NCBI GenBank assembly: GCA_963848035.1
Contig: CAWKCD010000001.1
Coordinates: forward strand, 1,054,001 to 1,118,000
DNA from: JAVVHH01 sp963848035
Lineage (GTDB): Bacteria; Pseudomonadota; Alphaproteobacteria; Acetobacterales; Acetobacteraceae
Direction of reading: 5' to 3'
DNA: 64,000 nucleotides
Shown: positions 7,900 to 16,847 of the stretch, one piece after another
Layout: each line of letters opens with the position of its first letter
Numbering within the stretch: the first letter of the stretch is position 1
Translations under genes and position numbers: made by a program
The notes under the pieces: generated by a model
What the model saw: only the letters and a program-made list of their open reading frames with translations
Database searches by the model: none
What the model was told of the DNA's origin: nothing

Positions 7900-10800
7900 C
7901 TATCCGCCCTCACCTGCTCGATGCGCTTCGTGACCAGGTCCTGCTGTGCGATGGCGGGATGGGGTCGCGGGTGCAGGCGCTCGATCTCGAGATCGAGCGG
8001 GATTACTGGGGGCAGGAGAACTGCACCGAGATCCTGAACCTGTCGCGGCCGGATCTCGTTCGCGAGATCCATCGCGGGTATTTCGAAGCCGGCGCCGACA
8101 TGGTGGAGACCAACACGTTCGGCGGCTCGCCGGTGACGCTGGGCGAGTTCGGGCTCGAGGACCGGGCGCGGGAGATCAACAAGGTCGCGGCCGAGCTGGC
8201 GCGGGAAGCGGCCGAGAGCTTCTCGGACGGGCGGCACCGGTGGGTGGTCGGCAGCGTCGGGCCGGGGACGAAGCTGCCGACGCTGGGGAACATCGCCTAC
8301 GATCCGTTGGAGGCGGCGCTTGCGGAGCAGGCGCGGGGGCTGATCGCCGGCGGGGTCGACGCGATCCTGATCGAAACGTGCCAGGACACGCTGCAGATCA
8401 AGGCGGCGGTGAACGGCGCGAAGATCGCGCGGACCGAGGCGGGGACCGACACGCCGATCTTCGTGCAGGTGACGGTGGAGACGACCGGGACGCTGCTGGT
8501 CGGGCCGGACATCGCGGCGGCGGCGACGGTGGTGCATGCGCTGGACGTGCCGCTGATCGGGCTCAATTGCGCGACCGGGCCGCAGGAGATGGCCGAGCAC
8601 ATCCGCTGGCTCGCGGCGAACTGGCCGGGGTTGCTGTCGGTGCAGCCGAATGCCGGGCTGCCGGAACTGGTGGACGGGCAGACGCGGTATCCGCTGGATG
8701 CGGCGCAGATGGCGTCGTGGGTCGAGCGGTTCGTGGCGGAGGATGGGCTCAACCTGGTGGGCGGGTGCTGCGGGACGTCGGTGCCGCACATCCAGGCGCT
8801 GGATGCGATGCTGAAGAAGCGCGGCGGGTTCCGTCCGGCTCCGGTGGTCCGCAAGCCGGTCTGGATCCCGTCGGTGGCGAGCCTGTACGGGCAGACCGCA
8901 TTGCGGCAGGAGAACGCGTATTTCTCGATCGGGGAGCGCTGCAACGCCAACGGGTCGAAGAAGTGGCGGGAGCTGCAGGAGAAGGCCGACTGGGACGGCT
9001 GCGTCGACATGGGGCGCGAGCAGATCGGCGAGGGGTCGAACTCGCTGGACGTTTGCACGGCCTTCGTCGGGCGGGACGAGATGATGGAGATGACGGAGGT
9101 CATCACCCGGTTCACCGCAAGCGTGAACTCGCCGCTCGTGATCGACAGCACCGAGACGCCGGTGATCGAGGCGGCGCTGAAGCTGCATGGCGGCAAGGCG
9201 ATCATCAACTCGATCAATTTCGAGGATGGCGAAGCGGCGGCGCGGGACCGGCTCAAGCTGGCCAAGAAGTTCGGCGCCTGCGTCATCGCGCTCACGATCG
9301 ATGAAGTCGGGATGGCGAAGACGCCGGAATCCAAGCTCGACGTGGCGCGCCGGCTGGTCGCGATCGCGGAAGAGTACGGGCTGCCGCAATCCGACCTGCT
9401 GATCGACCCGCTCACCTTCACGATCGCGACCGGTAACGAGGACGACCGCAAGCTCGGCGAGTGGACGCTCGAGGGCATCAAGCTGATCCGCGAGGCGTTC
9501 CCGGACGTCCAGATCGTGCTGGGTCTGTCGAACATCAGCTTCGGGCTGAACCCGGCGGCGCGCGCCGTGCTCAATTCCGTCTTCCTCGACCACGCCGTCC
9601 GGGCCGGTATGTCGGCGGCGATCGTGCACGTATCGAAGATCCGGCCGCTGCATCTGATCGCGGCGGAGGAAGTGAAGGTGATGGAAGACTTGATCTTCGA
9701 TCGCCGGGCCGAGGGCTACGATCCGCTGCAGAAGCTGCTGGAGATGTTCGCGGAGCGGAAGGCGGCCGACGCGGTCAAGAAGACGCGTGCGGAGACGGTC
9801 GAGGAGCGGCTGCGGGACCGGATCGTCGATGGCGACCGCAAGGGATTGTCGGACGAGTTGGACGACGCACTGCGCGTCCACAAGCCGTTGGACATCATCA
9901 ACACGATGCTGCTGGACGGCATGAAGGTGGTCGGCGAGCTGTTCGGGGCGGGCAAGATGCAGCTTCCGTTCGTGCTGCAGTCAGCGGAGACGATGAAGGC
10001 GGCGGTGGCCTATCTCGAGCCGATGATGGAGCGGGTCGAGGGACAGGAGAAAGGCACGATCGTGCTCGCCACGGTGAAGGGCGACGTGCACGACATCGGC
10101 AAGAACCTTGTCGACATCATCCTGACCAATAACGGCTACCGGGTGGTCAATCTCGGCATCAAGGTGCCGCTGGCGGACATGGTGTCGGCGGCGAAGGAGC
10201 ACCGGGCGCATGCGATCGGCATGTCCGGTCTTCTCGTCAAATCGACCGTGGTGATGCGGGAAAACCTCGAGGAGATGGCACGGCAAGGGCTGGAAATCCC
10301 GGTGATGCTCGGCGGCGCCGCTCTGACGCGGAACTATGTCGAGGATGATTGCGTGCGGGCCTATGCGTGCGGCCGGGTCGCGTATGCGCGGGATGCGTTC
10401 GACGGGTTGAACCTGATGGACAAGGTCACCGGCAACGGATTCGACGACTATCTGGCGGCGGTGCAGGCCAAGCGGGTCGGCAAGGCGCGGAACACGAGCC
10501 GGACGCTGGGGCAGGCGGATGCGAAGGCGTTCCGCCCCGTCGATGTGGCGGCGGTGCAGGCGAGGCGGCGGCGGTTGACGTCCGACGTCCCGGTGGCGGA
10601 GCCGCCATTCTGGGGGCCGCGGGTGATCGAGGCGCCGGCCAAGGCGATCGTGCCGTTCCTGAACGAGAGGAGCCTGTATCAATTCCAGTGGGGGTTCCGC
10701 AAACAGGGGCGGTCGCTGGAGGATTTCCTCGGCTGGGCGAAGCAGGAGCTTCGGCCGGTGATGCGGCGGATGCTGAACATCTGCGAGCAGCAGGACATCC

Positions 10801-11381
10801 TGCGGCCGCAGGCGGCGTATGGTTATTGGAAGGCGGCCGGTCAGGGCAACGAGCTGATCGTGTTCGAGCAGAACGGGCAGACGGAGCTGTGCCGGTTCAC
10901 GCTGCCGCGGCAGCCGAAGGAGGATGGCGAGTGCATCGCCGATTTCTTCCGCGACGTCGATGACGCCGAGCGGGACGTGATCGGGCTGCAGGTGGTCACC
11001 GTCGGGCAAAAGGCGAGCGACACGGCGCGGGTCTGGTTCGAGGACAACCGGTATCAGGACTACCTGTATCTGCACGGGCTTTCGGTGGAGATGGCCGAGG
11101 CGATGGCGGAGTACACGCACAAGCGGATCCGCGCCGAGTTGGGTTTCGCCGGCGAGGACGACCGGGACATGGAGAAGATGCTGGCGCAGGGGTATCGCGG
11201 GTCGCGCTACTCGTTCGGGTATCCCGCCTGTCCGCGGCTGGAGGACCAGGCGCCGTTGTTGCGGCTGCTGGACGCGGAGCGCGTGGGGGTCTCGCTTTCC
11301 GACGAATGGCAACTACATCCGGAGCAGTCGACGAGCGCGATCGTGGTGCTCAATCCGCGGGCAAAGTACTTCTCCGTGTAG
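7896..11381 (+). CDS. metH: Cobalamin-dependent methionine synthase
   Basis: The full-length enzyme (1161 residues) transfers the methyl of 5-methyltetrahydrofolate through cobalamin to homocysteine. Domains in order: homocysteine/zinc domain (1-310) with the ligand pair in GGCCGTS near 287; pterin domain (about 350-610) with SIGERCNANGS; cobalamin cap and binding domain (650-880) with DVHDIGKN near 730, whose His is the lower axial cobalt ligand; and the SAM-dependent reactivation domain (900-1160) with YRGSRYSFGYPACPRLEDQ. Nothing is missing or broken. The start ATG overlaps the stop of the SahR-like regulator, which makes S-adenosylhomocysteine-responsive control likely. No metF lies beside it here. 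Confidence 0.97.
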   Translation: MTIRPHLLDALRDQVLLCDGGMGSRVQALDLEIERDYWGQENCTEILNLSRPDLVREIHRGYFEAGADMVETNTFGGSPVTLGEFGLEDRAREINKVAAELAREAAESFSDGRHRWVVGSVGPGTKLPTLGNIAYDPLEAALAEQARGLIAGGVDAILIETCQDTLQIKAAVNGAKIARTEAGTDTPIFVQVTVETTGTLLVGPDIAAAATVVHALDVPLIGLNCATGPQEMAEHIRWLAANWPGLLSVQPNAGLPELVDGQTRYPLDAAQMASWVERFVAEDGLNLVGGCCGTSVPHIQALDAMLKKRGGFRPAPVVRKPVWIPSVASLYGQTALRQENAYFSIGERCNANGSKKWRELQEKADWDGCVDMGREQIGEGSNSLDVCTAFVGRDEMMEMTEVITRFTASVNSPLVIDSTETPVIEAALKLHGGKAIINSINFEDGEAAARDRLKLAKKFGACVIALTIDEVGMAKTPESKLDVARRLVAIAEEYGLPQSDLLIDPLTFTIATGNEDDRKLGEWTLEGIKLIREAFPDVQIVLGLSNISFGLNPAARAVLNSVFLDHAVRAGMSAAIVHVSKIRPLHLIAAEEVKVMEDLIFDRRAEGYDPLQKLLEMFAERKAADAVKKTRAETVEERLRDRIVDGDRKGLSDELDDALRVHKPLDIINTMLLDGMKVVGELFGAGKMQLPFVLQSAETMKAAVAYLEPMMERVEGQEKGTIVLATVKGDVHDIGKNLVDIILTNNGYRVVNLGIKVPLADMVSAAKEHRAHAIGMSGLLVKSTVVMRENLEEMARQGLEIPVMLGGAALTRNYVEDDCVRAYACGRVAYARDAFDGLNLMDKVTGNGFDDYLAAVQAKRVGKARNTSRTLGQADAKAFRPVDVAAVQARRRRLTSDVPVAEPPFWGPRVIEAPAKAIVPFLNERSLYQFQWGFRKQGRSLEDFLGWAKQELRPVMRRMLNICEQQDILRPQAAYGYWKAAGQGNELIVFEQNGQTELCRFTLPRQPKEDGECIADFFRDVDDAERDVIGLQVVTVGQKASDTARVWFEDNRYQDYLYLHGLSVEMAEAMAEYTHKRIRAELGFAGEDDRDMEKMLAQGYRGSRYSFGYPACPRLEDQAPLLRLLDAERVGVSLSDEWQLHPEQSTSAIVVLNPRAKYFSV

Positions 11382-11409
11382 CGGTTGGCGACTCTATGAT
11401 GACGGGGAT

Positions 11410-11437
11410 GCGCCGAGCGGGTGGCGGCGCTCGGCGC
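11410..11437 (+). terminator. Hairpin after metH
   Basis: GCGCCGAGC and GCTCGGCGC are perfect 9-base arms around a 10-base loop, starting 29 bases after the metH stop. No T-tract follows, so it may be a Rho-assisted terminator or a transcript-protecting stem. Confidence 0.45.
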
Positions 11438-11440
11438 GTA

Positions 11441-11456
11441 AGGATAATCTTATCCT
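11441..11456. promoter_or_regulatory. Palindrome upstream of the LOV kinase
   Basis: AGGATAA-TC-TTATCCT is a perfect 7+7 inverted repeat directly after the metH hairpin and 18 bases before the kinase start. It shares the GGATAA core with the operator at 6919-6940, so it may be a second binding site for the same regulator. It could also be a weak hairpin. Confidence 0.35.
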
Positions 11457-11473
11457 CGTGAGTGGAGCCTGGC

Positions 11474-14099
11474 GTGACGACGAAGAGTAACGACCCGGCT
11501 TTCGCGACCTTGGACGATGGCCGAACCAGCCCTAGCGAGATCCGGATCCAGGACGAGCTGCGGGGCATGGGCGACGGTACCGACCCGTTCGTCGCCGCGG
11601 TGCGCGCGACGCGGATGCCGATGATCATCACCGACCCGCGCCAGACCGACAACCCGGTGGTGTTCGCCAACGACGCGTTCTGCCGGCTTTCCGGCTACGA
11701 GCGGCACGAGATTCTCGGGCGGAACTGCCGCTTCCTGCAGGGGCCGGAGACGGATCCGGCGGTGGTGCGACGCATCCGCGAGGCCGTGGACACGGTTCAG
11801 CCGATCGAGATCGACATCCGCAATTACAGGAAGAATGGCGAGCTGTTCTGGAACCGGCTGCTGCTGGCGCCGGTGTTCAATTCGAACGGCCGGCTGGCTT
11901 ATTTCTTCGCCAGCCAAGTGGACGTCTCGCTCGAGCGGGAGCGGTTGGCCGGCCTGGAGACCGACAACGCGGCGCTGATGGCCGAGCTGACCGGGCGCTT
12001 GATGCTGCAGCAGGAGCGCGAGCGGGAGATGTCGTTCGCGATGCGGGCGGGCGGGTTCGGCACCTGGAGCGTCGACTTCGCGAGCATGGTGCTGACCGCG
12101 TCCGACACCTGCAAGGAGTTGTTCGGCCGGCCGCCCGGCGCGGGGTTCAGCTACGAGGAGCGGCGGGCGGCGATCCTGCCGGAGGATCGCGGGCTGGCCG
12201 AAGAGGCGATGCGGCGGGTGATCGAGGACGGCGTGGATTACGACGTGACCTACCGGATCCGCCGGGTGGATGGCTCGGTGCGATGGCTGACTTCCCGCGG
12301 CCAGGCATTCGTCGGCCCGAACGGGCGGGCGCTGCGGATGGCCGGCGTGTCGCGGGACGTCACGGCCGAGCGGCGGGCGGACCGGATGCGGGCGGCGCTG
12401 GTCGAGCTGAGCGACATCTTCCGTCGGCAGGACGATCCGGACGAGATCAGCTTCGCTGCGGCCGAGCTGATCGGGCGGACACTCGAGGTGAGCCGGGCGG
12501 GATATGGGCTGATCGACCGCGAGGCGGAGACGATCACCATCGCGCGGGATTGGAATGCGCCGGGGATCAAGAGCATTGCCGGGGTGCTTCGGTTTCGGGA
12601 TTTCGGGTCGTATATCGAGGACCTCAAGCGCGGCGAGACGGCGGTCGTGCAGGATGCGCGCTTGGACAATCGGACAAGCGGGACCGCGTCGGCGCTGGAA
12701 GCGATCTCGGCGCGGGCGTTCGTGAACATGCCGGTGACGGAGCAGGAGGGGTTGGTGGCCCTGCTGTATCTCAACCATGACGATACGCGGGAATGGCCGG
12801 ACGACGAGCTTTCGTTCATCCGCGACGTGGCCGAGCGGACGCGTGAGGCGTCGGAGCGCCGCCGGGCCGAGAAGGCGCTGGCGACCTTGGCGGCGTCGCT
12901 GGAAGACGAGGTGGAGCAGCGGACGACCGAGCTGATGGAGGTCGAGGAAGCGCTGCGGCAATCTCAGAAGATGGAGGCGGTCGGGCAGCTCACGGGCGGG
13001 CTGGCGCACGATTTCAACAACCTGCTGACCGGGGTGACCGGCAGCCTGGAGTTGCTGCAGGCCCGGATCGCGCAGGGGCGCATCAACGAGGTGGATCGCT
13101 ACGTGAATGCCGCGCAGGGGGCAGCGCGGCGGGCCGCGTCGCTGACGCACCGGCTGCTGGCGTTCTCGCGGCGGCAGACGCTGGCGCCGAAGCCGACGGA
13201 TGCGAACCGGCTGGTCCGCGGGATGGAAGATCTGCTGCAGCGAACCGTCGGGACCGGAGATCACGGTCGAGGTGGTCGCGGCGGGCGGGCTGTGGCCGAC
13301 GCTGGTCGATCCGGGGCAGCTCGAGAACGCGCTGCTGAACCTGTGTATCAACGCCCGCGATGCGATGCCGGACGGGGGTAAGATCACGATCGAAACGGGC
13401 AATAGCTGGCTCGATGCGCGGACCTCGCGCGAGCGGGAGCTGGAGCCCGGCCAATACGTCTCGCTGAGCGTCTCGGATACCGGGACCGGGATGTCGCCGG
13501 ACGTCGCCGCCAAGGCGTTCGACCCGTTCTTCACCACCAAGCCGATCGGCCAAGGCACCGGGCTCGGGCTCTCGATGATCTACGGGTTCGCCAAGCAGTC
13601 TGGCGGACAGGCCCGGATCTATTCGGAGGTGGGGAAAGGGACGATGGTGTGCCTCTACTTGCCGCGGCATCTCGGCGAGGCGGAGATCAACGAGCCGACG
13701 CAGGCACCGGCCGACACGCCCCGGGCGCGGGATGGCGAGACCGTGCTCGTGGTCGATGACGAGCCGACGGTGCGGATGCTGGTGAGCGAGATCCTGCAGG
13801 AGCTGGGCTATACGGCGATCGAGGCGTCGGACGGGGTGGCCGGGCTGCGGGTGCTGCAGTCCGATGTGCGGATCGATCTGGTGGTGACGGATGTCGGGCT
13901 GCCCGGCGGGGTGAATGGCCGGCAGATGGCGGACGCGGCGCGGGTGAAGCGGCCGGGGCTGAAGGTGCTGTTCATCACGGGCTATGCCGAGAATGCGGTG
14001 GTGAGCCACGGGCATCTGGACGCGGGGATGCATGTGCTGACCAAGCCGTTCGCGCTCGACGCGCTGGCGACGCGCGTCAAGGATTTGATGTCGAACTGA
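11474..14099 (+). CDS. LOV-PAS-GAF hybrid histidine kinase (blue-light sensor), frameshifted
   Basis: About 874 residues after correction. Residues 40-150 are a LOV domain with the photoactive motif GRNCRFLQG (Cys85, which forms the flavin adduct in the family). A second PAS (about 180-300) and a GAF-like domain (310-460) follow. The HisKA domain has LAHDFNNLL with His512, then HATPase motifs (LENALLNLCINARDAMPDGG, GTGLGLSMIYGF). A C-terminal receiver has the phospho-acceptor Asp near 806 (VVTDVGLPGG). The frame breaks at GTCGGGACCGGAG; removing A13253 restores VGPEITVEVVAAGG. Start GTG 11474 has GGAG upstream; GTG 11462 is the alternative. It should convert blue light into phosphotransfer; its output partner is not adjacent. 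Confidence 0.87.
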
Positions 14100-15630
14100 G
14101 GGGGTGCTGCCGCCGGCGCCGCAGGAGGGCGGCCCCGGTGAGGGCGGCCAGGAAGGCGGGCAGCACGGGCGGTTCGGCCAGCGCCACGTCGCCGCCGGCG
14201 AAGAAGAACGGGTCAATCAGGGCCGTAGTGTCGATGCCGCCGGCGTTGACGTCGCCGCGGCCGGCGAAGGAGCCGTAAAAGCTGTTGCCGAGCGCAGTGA
14301 TGAAGAGGTAGTCGCCGAATTCGCGGTTGCTGGTGGTGCCGCTGACCACCTGCTGCAGCGGCAGCGGGACGAAGCTGTATTCGACGACGTCGCCGTCGAT
14401 GGAGGCGCCGAAATCGGTCGACCTGGCGACGTGGACCTGAACGGTGTTGGTGGCGCTGTCATAGGTCTGGTACATGAAGTCGACGACGCCGTTGTCCTGG
14501 ACGGTGATGGATGGCAGGGCGGCGCGCAGCCCGGCGGGCGAGACAGCGATTTCCGAGGTCTGCACCAGGTTCGCGCCGACGGCGAGATAGGCGACCAGGT
14601 AGATGCGATCGGTGCCGCTGGCATCGCGTTTGCCGATCAGCGCGTAGACGTGGGCGCCCGCGCGGTCCGCGGCGATCGCGGTGACGTTGCCGCGCAGGTC
14701 GTTGACGCCGGCGAACCAGTTGTTGAACGCCTGGGTGCAGGCGGGTGCGTTGCAGAGTTGGGTGGAGACTCCGGTGTCGATGGCAATGCCGCCGACGGTG
14801 CTGCGACCGTTGAAGTCCCAGGTGACGCCGCCATCGCGGGAGCGGTTCAGGTAGTAGGTGACGTTTTGGACGCCGGGGGTGATCTGCGTGCCGACGCCGA
14901 AGATGGCGTAGACATTGCCGGCGGAGTCGGTGGCGATGCGGGTGCCGGGGTTGGTCGAGTTGGCTTGCGGGCCGTTGTTGACCGGGTTGTCGACGGTGAA
15001 GGTCTGGCCGTTGTCGGTGGAGACGGCCACGCGCTCGCCAGTGCCGGTGTGGAAGTCGTCATAGGCGACGAATACCTTGCCGGGGCTGAGCGCGATCCAG
15101 GGCTGGTCGGCATGGTTGCGCGACGCGAGGGAATTGATCGGGCTTCCGCCGGCGGCATAGGTCCAGGCGGCGACGGAGGCGGGGTTGCTGGTGGCGCCGC
15201 TGTAAACGTTGCAGTCGGTCCCGCAGCCGCCGAGGATCGCGGCGTGCAGCGTGCCGTTGCCGTCATAGGCGAAGCGCCAATCGTTGGGGATCTGCACGCT
15301 GGTCTGGGGCGGCGGCACGGAGAAGGGCACGGTCCAGGTCTGGCCGGCGGTCGTCGAGTAGAAGATCGAAGCGTATTTGTTTACGCCGGTGCCGAAGGCG
15401 AAACTCGAGACGACGATCCGGCTGGGGTCGAGAGGGTCGACCGCGACCGAGGGTTCGTTGCCCCAGTCCTTGTAGCTCTGGGTGGCGAAATGGTCGGCGG
15501 TGAAAATGGCGGCGGGAAGGTGGCCGACGACGTCGATGGGCGCGGCGACGATGACGCTGGCCGAGGCGGCGGCCGATAGCAGCGTTCCGGCCAGCGCGAG
15601 GATGATCCGTTGGGTGGTGCAGGATCGCAT
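14077..15630 (-). CDS. Exported sialidase-like beta-propeller protein with PEP-CTERM-like tail
   Basis: This 517-residue protein has an AAGGGG ribosome-binding site and an N-terminal signal peptide (IILALAGTLLSAAASASV). Repeated BNR/sialidase-type blades follow, for example FYSTTAGQTWTVPF, VAVSTDNGQTFTV and LNRSRDGGVTWDFNGR, which carry the Asp-box pattern S-x-D-x-G-x-x-W/F. The C-terminus has AEPPVLPAFL, a hydrophobic stretch and RRRR, which resembles a PEP-CTERM sorting signal. Glycosidase activity is not shown, since many BNR proteins only bind ligands. It converges with the LOV kinase gene, overlapping it by 23 bases. Cell-surface or exported location is well supported; substrate unknown. 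Confidence 0.75.
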   Translation of the reverse strand: MRSCTTQRIILALAGTLLSAAASASVIVAAPIDVVGHLPAAIFTADHFATQSYKDWGNEPSVAVDPLDPSRIVVSSFAFGTGVNKYASIFYSTTAGQTWTVPFSVPPPQTSVQIPNDWRFAYDGNGTLHAAILGGCGTDCNVYSGATSNPASVAAWTYAAGGSPINSLASRNHADQPWIALSPGKVFVAYDDFHTGTGERVAVSTDNGQTFTVDNPVNNGPQANSTNPGTRIATDSAGNVYAIFGVGTQITPGVQNVTYYLNRSRDGGVTWDFNGRSTVGGIAIDTGVSTQLCNAPACTQAFNNWFAGVNDLRGNVTAIAADRAGAHVYALIGKRDASGTDRIYLVAYLAVGANLVQTSEIAVSPAGLRAALPSITVQDNGVVDFMYQTYDSATNTVQVHVARSTDFGASIDGDVVEYSFVPLPLQQVVSGTTSNREFGDYLFITALGNSFYGSFAGRGDVNAGGIDTTALIDPFFFAGGDVALAEPPVLPAFLAALTGAALLRRRRQHPLSSTSNP

Positions 15631-15708
15631 GCCGGCCCCTTACTCATGGTTAGCCGGTTCAGCTTCTCACGAGACCGTATCGTTGGGGATCAAGAAGAGG
15701 TCATCGGG

Positions 15709-16840
15709 TCATTGTGCTTGGGCGCTGGCGTCACTTCTGGTGGCGCCGACGCGGGCGGCCAGGGCGGCGCTCATGAAGTCGTCGAGATCGCCGTCGAGCA
15801 CGGCGGCCGGGTTGCCGGTTTCGACTTGGGTGCGGAGATCCTTGACGAGCTGGTAGGGCGCGAGGACGTAGCTGCGGATCTGGTGGCCCCAGCCGATATC
15901 GGTCTTGGCGTCCTCCTGGGCGGCGCTGACGGCTTCCCGCCGTTCCAACTCCCGCTCGTACATCTTTGCCTTAAGCATCGTCATCGCAGCGGCGCGGTTG
16001 CGGTGCTGGCTGCGGTCGGTCTGGCAGGCGACGATGATGCCGGAGGGTATGTGGGTGATGCGGATGGCGGATTCGGTCTTGTTGACGTGCTGGCCGCCGG
16101 CCCCTGACGCACGATAGGTATCGATCTTGAGGTCGGCTTCGTTGACCTCGATCTCGATGTTGTCGTCGACCACGGGATAGACCCAGACGCTCGCGAAACT
16201 GGTCTGGCGGCGGGCATTGGCGTCGAACGGGCTGATGCGGACCAGGCGGTGGACGCCGGCTTCCGTCTTGAGCCAGCCATAGGCGTTGGGGCCGCTGACT
16301 TGCAGGGTGGCGGATTTGATGCCGGCCTGCTCGCCTTCGGACTGCTCCATGAGCTGGACTTTGTAGCCGCGCTTCTCGGCCCAGCGGGAATACATGCGGG
16401 CGAGCATCTCGGCCCAGTCCTGCGCCTCGGTGCCGCCGGCGCCGGAGTTGATCTCGAGATAGGCGTCGTTGGCGTCGGCCTCGCCGGAAAGCAGGCTCTC
16501 GATCTCGCGGCGCTTGGCTTCGTCGAGGATGCGCTGGAGGGTGGCGGCGCCGTCGGCGGCCATTGCGGCATCGCCCTCGGCTTCGGCCATGGCGATCAGC
16601 TCGACGCTGTCGGCGGCCTCGCGCTCCATGGATTGGATGCCCTCGACGAGGCTGGCGACGCGGTTGCGCTCGCGCATGATGGTCTGCGCCTGGGCGGCGT
16701 CGTTCCAGAGGGCGGGGTCTTCCGCCTGGTGGTTCAGTTCCTCGAGGCGGGCGAGCGATTTATCCCAGTCAAAGATGCCTCCGGAGAAGGACGAAGGTCT
16801 GCTGGAGCTGCTCGTTCAGGGCGTCGGATTCGGTGGACAT
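15709..16840 (-). CDS. prfB: Peptide chain release factor 2, programmed +1 frameshift
   Basis: RF2 recognises UGA and UAA in the ribosomal A site and triggers release of the finished protein. Reading starts at ATG 16840 (MSTESDALNEQLQQTFVLL), reaches an in-frame UGA at 16771-16769 after 23 codons, and continues in the +1 frame as DWDKSLARLEELNHQ, giving 376 residues. The stop-recognition motif SPF (RISPFDAN) and the catalytic GGQ (GAGGQHVNKTES) are intact. The internal stop is the autoregulatory site known across bacteria: low RF2 favours frameshifting and so more RF2. The gene lies eight bases after the stop of mrcA on the same strand. Confidence 0.96.
16768..16782 (-). promoter_or_regulatory. 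prfB programmed frameshift signal
   Basis: Read on the minus strand the site is GGAGGCATCTTTGAC: an internal Shine-Dalgarno (GGAGG), then CTT-TGA-C three bases later. The ribosome slips from CTT to TTT, skips one base and reads GAC. This matches the classical bacterial RF2 recoding element in spacing and sequence. Confidence 0.95.
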
Positions 16841-16847
16841 GGCTGGC

